Shown piece by piece: positions 49,510 through 63,406 of a stretch of DNA of 64,000 nucleotides. Positions within the stretch are counted from its first letter, which is position 1; every line of letters begins with the position of its first letter. Below the pieces are notes generated by a model. The model was not told the DNA's origin, ran no database searches, and was given only the letters and a program-made list of their open reading frames with translations. The position numbers were made by a program, and so were the translations under genes. The stretch spans positions 1 through 64,000 of the forward strand of contig NZ_CALSBS010000005.1 in NCBI RefSeq assembly GCF_943590815.1, written 5' to 3'. Source of the DNA: Pseudocitrobacter vendiensis (GTDB taxonomy: Bacteria; Pseudomonadota; Gammaproteobacteria; Enterobacterales; Enterobacteriaceae).

Positions 49510-49901
49510 ACAGCGCGGCGTTGTTACATCGTCAGCTTGTGCAAGATACGCTTGAGAGTTCGCGTTTTTTCATGTTTTTTTCCATTCCGCCCATGATTTG
49601 GATACTGCTGTCGAGACCTTGTTTAACCCCGGGCTTGTTCACGGGATTAATGACGTTTGTATGCGGGCTCATCTGGTACGGATGCTGGAGACTTTGGCTT
49701 GATACCCGGTACCTTCGCGCGATCGACGAAAAGAATAATCATCTTGCGGGAGAGGCACTTTTTTTTATATGGCAGCGTAAGAAGCTTCAATCGCTGACGT
49801 TTGCACAACGTCAAGCAGGGGCCTTAAAGCAATATAAATTGACGATGTTGCTTACCGGTATTCTGTGGCTTATTTGGGTCGTTGTATTGGTCGCAAGGTA
49901 A
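49485..49901 (+). CDS. Small membrane protein at the end of the ynb-like operon
   Basis: I do not recognise this 138-residue protein. It has two hydrophobic segments (about 29-48 and 50-69), a charged cytosolic stretch (70-118) and a third helix at the C-terminus (about 119-137). It begins inside the end of ynbD (25-base overlap), so it is almost certainly co-translated with it. I recall no equivalent in the E. coli K-12 locus. It may anchor or regulate the enzymes of the operon; this is a guess from position. Confidence 0.65.
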   Translation: MENRENQLNSAALLHRQLVQDTLESSRFFMFFSIPPMIWILLSRPCLTPGLFTGLMTFVCGLIWYGCWRLWLDTRYLRAIDEKNNHLAGEALFFIWQRKKLQSLTFAQRQAGALKQYKLTMLLTGILWLIWVVVLVAR

Positions 49902-49904
49902 TAC

Positions 49905-49922
49905 GCCCCGCACCTGCGGGGC
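49905..49922. terminator. Hairpin between the ynb-like operon and tsuB
   Basis: GCCCCGCA (49905-49912) pairs with TGCGGGGC (49915-49922) in a perfect stem with a two-base loop. It lies in the 29-base gap between converging genes. There is no T run, so efficiency is uncertain. Confidence 0.45.
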
Positions 49923-49930
49923 GCACTCTA

Positions 49931-50158
49931 TCAGGCTTTCTGCACCGTAATGCTCCAGGCAGCATCGCCCGCCTGCTGGAAATCAGTCACGGTGTGCCCC
50001 TCTTCCGCCGCCCACTGAGGAATAGCTTCCGTCGCCTGGGTGCAGTCGAATTCAATCACCAGTTGGTCCCCGCTGGCCATTTCGGCCATTGCAGCTTTTG
50101 CTTCAATCAAGGGAAACGGGCACACCTGGGTGACCACATCGAGTTTTTTTACCGTCAT
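49931..50158 (-). CDS. tsuB: TusA-like sulfurtransferase TsuB (YeeD)
   Basis: This 75-residue SirA/TusA-type protein has the catalytic cysteine at residue 13 in VCPFPLIEAK. In E. coli YeeD works with the thiosulfate importer YeeE. The gene begins 14 bases after tsuA on the same strand. Confidence 0.93.
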   Translation of the reverse strand: MTVKKLDVVTQVCPFPLIEAKAAMAEMASGDQLVIEFDCTQATEAIPQWAAEEGHTVTDFQQAGDAAWSITVQKA

Positions 50159-50172
50159 CTTTTTTACTCCTG

Positions 50173-51228
50173 TTATGCCGTAGCGGTTTTCAGCTTCGCT
50201 TTACGCTGCGGACGCACATACAACATCCACGACGCGGTCCACACGCCGAGGATCATAAATACCAGACCAATCCAGCCCTGCCAGGTCATCATTGCGGTCA
50301 TCACCAGGCCATTACCGATCGAGCAACCGCCTGCAATGCTGGCGCCGAAGCCCATCAGTACGCCGCCGGAAGCACTGCGCAGCGTGGTGCTGGCATCGGC
50401 GGCACGCACGCGGAATTCGCGGCTACCTTTGGCTGCGATAAAGGAACCGAGGAAAATACCCAGCACCAGGAAGACGCCCCAGTTAACGTATTTGCTTTCG
50501 CCAGAAACGAGGAATTGCAGAATGTTGGCGGTCGGCGAGGTGATGCCTAAACCGAACATACGCCCGGTGGCTTCGCTCAGCGGCCATGCCAGCAAAGCAA
50601 TAAGCCCAATCAATACGGCGGTGACAAACGGATGCCAGCGTTTCTCAAACAACAGATGCGCCAGCCCTGTCCGGCGTGGCGGTAGTGACGCAACCTTCAG
50701 CTTCGGCTTACGCAACTCTTTGCTGACCAGCCAGAGGGTGGCAATCAGCAGCACCGCAATCAGCGGCCAGACGGAGATATTAAGGGTTTCCGCAATACCA
50801 TTATGCGCAGTGGTGTGCTGCCCCAGAAACGCGTTCAGGCCGGCTGCGTGCGGCGAGCGCATCACCGCGCTCATCACCATATAGGTGACCAGCGCAATCC
50901 AGCTGCCAATCAGCCCTTCCCCGGCACGGTACCAGGTACCGGTCGCACAACCACCTGCATAGACAATACCAATACCAAAGACAAAACCGCCCACTACGGT
51001 GCCAAGCCACGGAAACGCGCCCGCGTCATACTGCACCAGCCCGGTTTGAATCAGCGCGAAGACGCCAAGGCTTTGAACCGAAATGGCAATCAGTAAGGCA
51101 TAAAACATGCGATTGTTTTTCGCGATATACATATCGCGGAAGCCGCCCGTCAGGCAGAAGCGACCACGCTGCATCACAAACCCCAGCAACGCGCCACAAA
51201 TTATTCCGCTCACGATCATCTGCAACAT
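50173..51228 (-). CDS. tsuA: Thiosulfate importer TsuA (YeeE)
   Basis: TsuA brings thiosulfate across the inner membrane for cysteine synthesis. The 351-residue YeeE/YedE-family protein has about nine helices and the conserved cysteine motifs GRFCLTGG, AGGCATGTWY and AGGCSIGNG that line the transport path. A large inverted repeat lies upstream. Confidence 0.93.
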   Translation of the reverse strand: MLQMIVSGIICGALLGFVMQRGRFCLTGGFRDMYIAKNNRMFYALLIAISVQSLGVFALIQTGLVQYDAGAFPWLGTVVGGFVFGIGIVYAGGCATGTWYRAGEGLIGSWIALVTYMVMSAVMRSPHAAGLNAFLGQHTTAHNGIAETLNISVWPLIAVLLIATLWLVSKELRKPKLKVASLPPRRTGLAHLLFEKRWHPFVTAVLIGLIALLAWPLSEATGRMFGLGITSPTANILQFLVSGESKYVNWGVFLVLGIFLGSFIAAKGSREFRVRAADASTTLRSASGGVLMGFGASIAGGCSIGNGLVMTAMMTWQGWIGLVFMILGVWTASWMLYVRPQRKAKLKTATA

Positions 51229-51365
51229 AAAAATTAATCAACCTGGAAAATATCAGTGCGTAAATTATTCCAGCCACACCTGCCAGGGACCAATAACCAA
51301 AACCTCTATGATATTCCGTTTGGTTATTTATCGATTATTTTTAGAAACCGCGTGAAATTAGGGCA

Positions 51366-51399
51366 TAAAAAAACCGGAGGCGTTTGGCCTCCGGTTTTC
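51366..51399 (-). terminator. Terminator of plaP
   Basis: On the minus strand AAAACCGGAGGC pairs with CCTCCGGTTTT and is followed by further T residues. The stem is strong and lies 16 bases past the plaP stop. Confidence 0.85.
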
Positions 51400-51414
51400 A
51401 GCGAATCTTAATGA

Positions 51415-52773
51415 TTACGCGACATCTTCGTACTGCGGAACCGGATTGCGGAAGCTTTTGGTCACGCACGCCAGGTAGATCAGGCCGATAGCCGCCCAAA
51501 TCAGACCCAGAACCATTGAGCTCTCTTCCAGGTTAACCCACAGTGCGCCAACGGTCAGCGCCCCACAGATTGGCAGGAACAGATACTGGAAGTGATCTTT
51601 CAGCGTTTTGTTACGCTTCTCGCGGATCCAGAACTGTGAAATAACAGACAGGTTCACGAAGGTGAACGCCACCAGCGCACCAAAGTTAATCAGCGCCGTT
51701 GCCATAACCAGGTCAAAGTTGATTGCCAGCAGAGCAATCGCGCCCACCAGAATGATGTTCATCGCCGGAGTACGCCATTTCGGGTGTACATAACCGAAGA
51801 AGCTTTTCGGGAACACGCCGTCACGACCCATTACGTACATCAGACGCGCAACGCCTGCGTGCGCCGCCATACCGGACGCCAGAACGGTAATGGTGGAGAA
51901 GATCAGTGCGCCAACCTGGAACGCTTTACCTGCAACGTACAGCATGATTTCAGGCTGTGACGCGTCCGGATCTTTAAAGCGAGAGATATCCGGGAAGTAA
52001 AGCTGCAGGAAATAGGTGGAGAAGATAAAGATCAGGCCACCGATCAGCGCAGTCAGGAAAATCGCACGCGGAATCACACGCTCAGCGTCTTTCGTCTCTT
52101 CAGACAGGTTGCTGATGCCATCAAAGCCGGTAAACGAGAAGCACAGAATCGTTGCCCCGGTAATCATCGGGATCACGTGCGCATCGCCAGACCAGAACGG
52201 ACGTGTGCTGCTAAGCGTACCCGCACCTTCACCATGGAACAGACCATAAATAATCATGCCCAGAATCACCGCAATCAGCACCACCTGGAACACCACGATA
52301 ACGGTATTGAAGTTGGCGACAGATTTAATGCTGCGCAGGTTAAAGGCGGTCATGAAGGCTACCAGCGCAATAACGAATACCCACGATGGGATAGACGGCA
52401 CCAGTGCTTCAAAATAGATTTTCGCCAGCAGGATGTTGATCATCGGCGCGAACAGATAGTCGAGCAGCGACGACCAGCCCACCATAAAGCCTACGGTCGG
52501 GCTAATGGATTTCTGGGCGTAAGTATAGGCAGAACCTGCAGACGGGTAGCGACGTACCAGTTTGCCATAGCTCAGCGCGGTGAACAGAATCGCCACCAGT
52601 GCAAAGCCGTAGGCAGTCGGCACATGACCGTCTGTCAGACCAGATACGATACCGAACGTATCAAACAGCGTCATTGGCTGCATATAGGCAAGGCCCATCA
52701 TGACAACCGGAATCAGCGTAAGGGTTTTACGTAATTCCACGCGAGAGGTGTTTGGAGTAGCGTTATGCGACAT
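51415..52773 (-). CDS. plaP: Putrescine importer PlaP (YeeF)
   Basis: PlaP is an APC-family importer of putrescine, linked to surface motility in E. coli. The 452-residue protein has about twelve helices and is nearly identical to what I recall of E. coli PlaP. The ATG at 52773 has AAGGAG 7 bases upstream; an upstream extension is not supported. Confidence 0.95.
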   Translation of the reverse strand: MSHNATPNTSRVELRKTLTLIPVVMMGLAYMQPMTLFDTFGIVSGLTDGHVPTAYGFALVAILFTALSYGKLVRRYPSAGSAYTYAQKSISPTVGFMVGWSSLLDYLFAPMINILLAKIYFEALVPSIPSWVFVIALVAFMTAFNLRSIKSVANFNTVIVVFQVVLIAVILGMIIYGLFHGEGAGTLSSTRPFWSGDAHVIPMITGATILCFSFTGFDGISNLSEETKDAERVIPRAIFLTALIGGLIFIFSTYFLQLYFPDISRFKDPDASQPEIMLYVAGKAFQVGALIFSTITVLASGMAAHAGVARLMYVMGRDGVFPKSFFGYVHPKWRTPAMNIILVGAIALLAINFDLVMATALINFGALVAFTFVNLSVISQFWIREKRNKTLKDHFQYLFLPICGALTVGALWVNLEESSMVLGLIWAAIGLIYLACVTKSFRNPVPQYEDVA

Positions 52774-52921
52774 GGTTATTCTCCTTACGGGTGAAAACCG
52801 TCGCAAAAACAAAAAATTGCCCCATTTTTTTGATTTCCTCAGCGACAACAACTGTCGTTTTTTAAGTAAGTATCTATCCGGTACGAAGCCCGGCCTCTTT
52901 TATTGAATGATTTGTTTGATG

Positions 52922-52956
52922 CAAAAAAATAACCGACGCGTATTAAAACGTCGGTT
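52922..52956 (-). terminator. Terminator of yeeY
   Basis: On the minus strand AACCGACG (52956 end) pairs with CGTCGGTT, followed by ATTTTTTTGC. It lies about 100 bases past the yeeY stop. Confidence 0.75.
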
Positions 52957-53055
52957 AGTCTCATATTTTGCAAGCGGCACATTCTGCATCAAATTGACAT
53001 AAAAATACAAGAGAATGTGAAGCCGATCGGCTAACTTCGCTGTCTAACCGATTGA

Positions 53056-53973
53056 TTATTCAGCACCGGTCGAATTATAGACCGCAGCTATAGCACTATT
53101 TGCTAAAACAGCATCCCGCCACCATACACTGGCGAGCCCGGAGGTCTGTTCATTCCAGCCAATCCAGACCGGTTCAAAGGGGATATGGGCAACGACAGAT
53201 TTTTCAACCAGCGCCCCACTTTCAAGGAAGCGTTGCGCGAGATATCGGGGTACATAACCACAACCTAAACCACTGATTTGTAATTCAAGTTTGGTTTTGA
53301 AATCGAAGACCGTGATCGCTTGTTGATCGTCAAGAAGTTGCTGAAATGTGGCACACTCTGATGAGGTGTTATCACCGACCACAATCGCGCGAAAACGTTT
53401 GATTGTACGCCGGGACAACGGCTCCGGCATTTGCGCCAACGGATGATGCGCCGCCACCACAAAAATCTGCTCCAGTTGGCCAAGAGGCATAAACCCAAAG
53501 CCGCTTAACGGCGGCGGTTCACGCAATGCGCCGACGATAATATCCGCGTTGCCCTGAATTAGCGCCTGCCACGATCCGCCCAGAACGCCATTAATAAATT
53601 TCAGCCGGGTAACACTGTGATGTTGATAAAAGGTTTCAATTAATGGTGCCAGCAGTGAAAAAGGAAATGTATCATCCACGCCAATCACCAGTTCATTTTC
53701 CCAACCTTCGTGCAGTTTAATCGCCTGCTGCTCCAGCTCACGCACCGTGTGCAACACTTCTCTGCCTTTTTCCAGCAGCATCTGCCCGGTGCGGGTGAAG
53801 GTCGCCCGATGACCACTGCGATCAAGAAGTTGAATATTGAGGTCGCTTTCCAGCTTGTGAACGGTGTAACTGAGGGCTGAGGGGGTTTTGTAGAGCTTTG
53901 CCGACGCCGCGGCAAAGCTCCCTTCTTTATCTAATGCATCAAGAATAATCAGCACATCAAGCAAAGGCTTCAT
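53056..53973 (-). CDS. yeeY: LysR-family regulator YeeY
   Basis: This 305-residue LysR-type regulator has an N-terminal winged helix-turn-helix (residues 3-60, FAAASAKLYKTPSALSYTVHKLE) and a C-terminal effector-binding domain. It matches E. coli YeeY, whose targets I do not know. It is transcribed toward plaP but separated from it by a terminator. yeeZ ends 37 bases upstream, so the two may be co-transcribed. Confidence 0.93.
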   Translation of the reverse strand: MKPLLDVLIILDALDKEGSFAAASAKLYKTPSALSYTVHKLESDLNIQLLDRSGHRATFTRTGQMLLEKGREVLHTVRELEQQAIKLHEGWENELVIGVDDTFPFSLLAPLIETFYQHHSVTRLKFINGVLGGSWQALIQGNADIIVGALREPPPLSGFGFMPLGQLEQIFVVAAHHPLAQMPEPLSRRTIKRFRAIVVGDNTSSECATFQQLLDDQQAITVFDFKTKLELQISGLGCGYVPRYLAQRFLESGALVEKSVVAHIPFEPVWIGWNEQTSGLASVWWRDAVLANSAIAAVYNSTGAE

Positions 53974-54010
53974 GGTCGTCCCCTTGCATCAGGCTGAACG
54001 CCGAGGCGGA

Positions 54011-54835
54011 TTATTCCATCGGCATTAACAGCGGATCAGGATACTGGTATTCGAAACCCAGTTCATGGCAAATTCGGTTGCCATCAATAAGTTTGCCCGT
54101 GCCGCTGCCCGCATGCTGCGAAAACACCGGCGTCTCCAGTCCCAGCTCGCGCGCCATTTGCGGATAAAAAATTTCGCGGGCCGGATGGAGGGGCGCACAT
54201 ATATTATAGATATGTCCGCCTCTCGGAGCCTGCAATAACAGCGTAATCGCTGAAATCACATCCTCCAGATGCACCAGATTGACGCCATGCTGGCCGTCTG
54301 GCGCGGATTTCCCGGCGAAGAATCGGCCAGGATGACGACCCGGCCCCACCAGCCCCGCCAGACGCAAAATATCAACGGACGTCCCCGGCAGATGATGCAG
54401 CCAGTCTTCCAGCTCTTTCAGGACCTTGCCGCTCGACGTTACGGGGTCGCGCGGCGTACTCTCTTTAATCGTACCCTGCGTGTTACCGTACACCGAGGTT
54501 GAGCTGGTAAAAATAATGCGCGGGATATGATGCGCGAGTGCGGTATCCACTATCTCCTGTACCGCCTGGCGATAAAAATCCTCCCCCTCCCCGCTGCGAC
54601 GCGCCGGTAAGGTAATGACCAGTGCGTCAACATTCATAAGCGCATCTAAATCATCCGCTTCACAAACCAGTTGCGGTTCAAGGCGTAACGGGTAACTGTC
54701 AATGCCGCACATCCGCGCCGCTTCCACTCCATCCTGCGTCGTTTTGCTGCCGGTAACCTGCCACCCACGCGCCGTCAGCGCCAGCGCCAGCGGCATGCCC
54801 AACCAACCTAATCCGACAATCGCGACCTTTTTCAT
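54011..54835 (-). CDS. yeeZ: NAD(P)-dependent epimerase/dehydratase-like protein YeeZ
   Basis: YeeZ is a 274-residue Rossmann-fold protein of the extended SDR type. The nucleotide loop is VGLGWLGMPLA (residues 7-17), and TSSTSVYGN (about 111-119) matches the usual SSxxVYG active-site strand. The substrate is unknown. It stands just before the his promoter and is divergent from it. Confidence 0.92.
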   Translation of the reverse strand: MKKVAIVGLGWLGMPLALALTARGWQVTGSKTTQDGVEAARMCGIDSYPLRLEPQLVCEADDLDALMNVDALVITLPARRSGEGEDFYRQAVQEIVDTALAHHIPRIIFTSSTSVYGNTQGTIKESTPRDPVTSSGKVLKELEDWLHHLPGTSVDILRLAGLVGPGRHPGRFFAGKSAPDGQHGVNLVHLEDVISAITLLLQAPRGGHIYNICAPLHPAREIFYPQMARELGLETPVFSQHAGSGTGKLIDGNRICHELGFEYQYPDPLLMPME

Positions 54836-54945
54836 GCCTGCTCTCCTGGTTTCTGGCTATCCTTCTTCTATAAGGCTACGCCAGCCTGCGAGAACTGACA
54901 ATTTATACTGTGAATATGAAATGATTTAAAGATTGAAAAAACCCC

Positions 54946-54975
54946 TTGCCTTCAACGGTGAAAGTGGGCTAGGTT
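54946..54975 (+). promoter_or_regulatory. his operon promoter
   Basis: A -35 TTGCCT (54946-54951) and a -10 TAGGTT (54970-54975) are separated by 18 bases, the arrangement and sequence I recall for the E. coli/Salmonella his promoter. Confidence 0.85.
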
Positions 54976-55016
54976 AAAAGACATCAAGTGAATACTCATT
55001 CAACGAGAAATTAATT

Positions 55017-55064
55017 ATGTGCGTTCAATTTAAACACCACCATCATCACCATCATCCTGACTAG
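55017..55064 (+). CDS. hisL: his operon leader peptide HisL
   Basis: This 15-codon peptide, MCVQFKHHHHHHHPD, has seven consecutive histidine codons. Ribosome stalling there when histidyl-tRNA is scarce prevents the attenuator from forming. The usual enteric leader is 16 residues starting MTRVQFK; here two residues after Met are replaced by one Cys. Confidence 0.96.
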   Translation: MCVQFKHHHHHHHPD

Positions 55065-55125
55065 TCTTTCAGGCGATGTGTGCTGGGAGACGTCTAGATC
55101 TTCCAGTGGTGCATGAACGCAAGAG

Positions 55126-55160
55126 AGCCCCCGGAAGATTTCTTCCGGGGGCTTTTTTTT
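55126..55160 (+). terminator. his attenuator
   Basis: AGCCCCCGGAA (55126-55136) pairs with TTCCGGGGGCT (55143-55153), followed by eight T residues. It lies between hisL and hisG. Upstream sequence (about 55065-55125) can form the competing anti-terminator hairpins. Confidence 0.95.
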
Positions 55161-55193
55161 GAACTAAATTCAGCAGGGTAAGAGGAAATCAGA

Positions 55194-56093
55194 ATGTTAG
55201 ATAACAGCCGTTTACGCATAGCTATGCAGAAATCAGGTCGCCTGAGCGATGATTCACGCGAATTACTCGCCCGTTGCGGCATTAAAATCAATCTCCACAC
55301 TCAGCGCCTGATCGCGATGGCGGAGAACATGCCTATCGATATTCTGCGCGTGCGTGACGACGATATTCCGGGGCTGATTATGGATGGCGTGGTCGACCTC
55401 GGCATCATCGGCGAAAACGTGCTGGAAGAAGAGCTGCTGAGCCGCCGTGCGCAAGGCGAAGACCCACGTTATTTCACCCTGCGTCGTCTTGATTTCGGCG
55501 GCTGTCGCCTGTCGCTGGCTACCGCCGTCGACGAAGCCTGGGATGGCCCGGCAGGTCTGGACGGCAAACGTATTGCCACCTCTTACCCGCACCTGCTCAA
55601 ACGTTATCTCGACCAGAAAGGCATCGCGTTTAAATCTTGCCTGCTGAACGGTTCCGTCGAAGTCGCCCCGCGCGCTGGCCTCGCCGATGCAATTTGTGAC
55701 CTGGTTTCCACCGGCGCAACGCTTGAAGCCAACGGACTGCGTGAAGTGGAAGTGATTTACCGCTCTAAAGCCTGTCTTATCCAGCGCGACGGCGAAATGA
55801 GCGAAGCCAAACAGCAGCTGATTGACCGTCTGCTGACCCGTATTCAGGGCGTTATTCAGGCGCGCGAATCGAAATACATCATGATGCACGCCCCAACCGA
55901 ACGTCTGGATGAAGTGATCGCCCTGCTGCCGGGTGCCGAACGTCCAACCATTCTGCCGCTGGCGGGCGACCAACAGCGCGTAGCCATGCACATGGTGAGC
56001 AGCGAAACCCTATTCTGGGAAACAATGGAAAAACTGAAAGCGCTGGGTGCCAGCTCGATTCTGGTGCTGCCGATTGAGAAGATGATGGAGTAA
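55194..56093 (+). CDS. hisG: ATP phosphoribosyltransferase HisG
   Basis: HisG catalyses the first step of histidine synthesis, joining ATP and PRPP, and is inhibited by histidine. The 299-residue long-form enzyme includes the C-terminal regulatory domain (about 225-299) and the PRPP loop in [14 protein letters not shown]. The ribosome-binding site is AGAGGA. Confidence 0.98.
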   Translation: MLDNSRLRIAMQKSGRLSDDSRELLARCGIKINLHTQRLIAMAENMPIDILRVRDDDIPGLIMDGVVDLGIIGENVLEEELLSRRAQGEDPRYFTLRRLDFGGCRLSLATAVDEAWDGPAGLDGKRIATSYPHLLKRYLDQKGIAFKSCLLNGSVEVAPRAGLADAICDLVSTGATLEANGLREVEVIYRSKACLIQRDGEMSEAKQQLIDRLLTRIQGVIQARESKYIMMHAPTERLDEVIALLPGAERPTILPLAGDQQRVAMHMVSSETLFWETMEKLKALGASSILVLPIEKMME

Positions 56094-56098
56094 CGACC

Positions 56099-61603
<5,505 letters not shown>

Positions 61604-61610
<7 letters not shown>

Positions 61611-62203
61611 CTGAACGACTGGACTGGGAAAAAACCGACGGACTGATGCCCGCCATTGTGCAACACGCGGTCTCCGGTGAAGTATTGATGCTGGGGTATA
61701 TGAATAAAGAGGCGCTGGCGCAAACCCAGTCGTCCGGCAAAGTGACGTTTTACTCGCGCACCAAAGAACGCCTGTGGACCAAAGGGGAAACCTCCGGCCA
61801 TTTCCTTAACGTGGTGAGCATCACGCCCGACTGCGACAACGACACGCTGCTGGTGCTGGTCAACCCGATTGGCCCAACCTGCCACAAAGGCACTTCCAGC
61901 TGCTTCGGCGACGCCAGCCACCAGTGGCTGTTCCTGTATCAACTGGAACAACTGCTGGCCGAGCGTAAAACCGCTGACCCGGAAAGCTCCTACACCGCGC
62001 GCCTGTATGCCAGCGGCACCAAGCGCATCGCGCAAAAAGTGGGTGAAGAAGGCGTAGAAACCGCGCTGGCAGCAACGGTGAAAGACCGCTTTGAGCTGAC
62101 CAATGAAGCGTCGGATTTGATGTATCACCTGCTGGTGCTGTTGCAGGATCAGGATCTCGATTTAACGACGGTGATTGAGAACCTGCGAAAACGTCATCAG
62201 TAA
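61604..62203 (+). CDS. hisI: Bifunctional PRA-CH/PRA-PH protein HisI (HisIE)
   Basis: The N-terminal phosphoribosyl-AMP cyclohydrolase (about 1-110, with metal motif DCDNDTLL and [12 protein letters not shown]) is fused to the C-terminal phosphoribosyl-ATP pyrophosphatase ([12 protein letters not shown]). The 199 residues are slightly shorter than E. coli (203), due to a shorter N-terminus. Confidence 0.97.
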
Positions 62204-62220
62204 AGTTTCATCAAACGTAA

Positions 62221-62246
62221 AAAAACCGGGCGAGCCCGGTTTTTTG
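62221..62246. terminator. Bidirectional terminator between hisI and wzzB
   Basis: AAAAACCGGGC pairs with GCCCGGTTTTT around a two-base loop, with A residues before and T residues after. It can end both the his operon (plus) and wzzB (minus). Confidence 0.9.
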
Positions 62247-62262
62247 TTATCTGATATAAGCG

Positions 62263-63240
62263 TTACGCTTTCGGTTTGTAGTTACGCAGCGCATTGCGGC
62301 CCAGTACAACACCGGCACCAATCATCCCACCCAGCAGCACCGCCAGCACCAGCGTCAGGCCACGTTTCGGGCTGTCACGACGGATTGGCAGCGTCGGCTT
62401 CATCACGTAACGATAGACGTGAATGGTTTTCGGGTCGACTTTCAGTTTCTCGATATCGAGCAGGTTTTTCTTCAAACCGTAGTAGCCGGCACCAAAGGTC
62501 AGCGGTCGGCTGGCTTCGTTAGCCACCATTGCGCCCAGCGCTTCGGTACCTAACAGGAACATGGTTTCCTGAGTCACGTCCTGCGTCTGCTGAAGCTGCG
62601 GTTTGGTGACGTTACTTTTCTGCGCATATTTCAGGGATTCGGTGATTTGCTTGATACGCAGGTCTTTTTGTTCCTGAGCGACGGTTTCCTGGTTTTCCAG
62701 GTCGTCCTTAATGTTCATCACACGCAATTTGATGGTGTCATTAAGGTCAAGTTCCAGCTCATCAGCGATTTGTTCGTCGATTTTCTGGATGTATTCGGCT
62801 ACACCGCGCTGAGCGGACTGGGCTGAGTCACTGACGTAAGACACAGTAAGGGGCAATGACTGGCCCTTAACAGACGGCTCAATAGTCAACTTCTCAGGTT
62901 CTTCCTGATTGTCCAACGCTTCAGTCAAAGCGATAAATGCAGAATTAAAACGGTTAATGACCTGGTTTTGAACATCAGACAAGGTAATCGATGAATCGAG
63001 AGTATTGATAGCGTTATGGTAGGTCGCGATCTGCGCCGCATCCGGACGCGTGATAGTAGCGGTCGAGGTCCATTTCTCTTTCGCTAAAAAGATGTAGGCG
63101 ACAGCAAGGGCAATGGCGACGATGACGCACACGACGATAGTCAACTTGCCACGCCAGAGTTGCATCAACAAATCGATCAGGTCGATCTGCTCCGACTCAC
63201 GCTCATACCCGTTGCGCCCATTATTGTTATCTTGAATCAT
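62263..63240 (-). CDS. wzzB: O-antigen chain-length regulator WzzB
   Basis: WzzB sets the modal length of O-antigen made by Wzy. The 325-residue protein has an N-terminal helix (about 32-53), a long periplasmic domain rich in coiled-coil, and a C-terminal helix (about 295-315) after the proline-rich PTLPIRRDSPKRG. Position between hisI and ugd is the conserved enteric site. Confidence 0.95.
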   Translation of the reverse strand: MIQDNNNGRNGYERESEQIDLIDLLMQLWRGKLTIVVCVIVAIALAVAYIFLAKEKWTSTATITRPDAAQIATYHNAINTLDSSITLSDVQNQVINRFNSAFIALTEALDNQEEPEKLTIEPSVKGQSLPLTVSYVSDSAQSAQRGVAEYIQKIDEQIADELELDLNDTIKLRVMNIKDDLENQETVAQEQKDLRIKQITESLKYAQKSNVTKPQLQQTQDVTQETMFLLGTEALGAMVANEASRPLTFGAGYYGLKKNLLDIEKLKVDPKTIHVYRYVMKPTLPIRRDSPKRGLTLVLAVLLGGMIGAGVVLGRNALRNYKPKA

Positions 63241-63349
63241 ATAAACCTTAGTGACATCCGAACAGAAATATCCACGAGGGCATCAGTTTACCTGGACCAT
63301 TCCGAATTTCTATAGGATTTTCACCAAAAACAGAGAAACCTGAAAAGAA

Positions 63350-63389
63350 TAAGAAAAAAGACTGAACGCCCATCGGGCAAGGCATTCAG
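63350..63389 (-). terminator. Terminator of ugd
   Basis: On the minus strand CTGAATGCC pairs with GGCGTTCAG, with an inner GCCC/GGGC pair, followed by TCTTTTTTCTT. It lies 18 bases past the ugd stop. Confidence 0.8.
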
Positions 63390-63406
63390 CTTGTCAATGA
63401 TTTGAA

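Noticed and set aside
53021..53032. Perfect 12-base palindrome AGCCGATCGGCT after yeeY
   Set aside because: It is short, has no T run and no loop, and lies downstream of a stop codon. A binding site is possible but nothing supports one.
55036..55056. CAC/CAT run as a simple repeat
   Set aside because: These are the seven His codons of the his leader peptide, a known control element.
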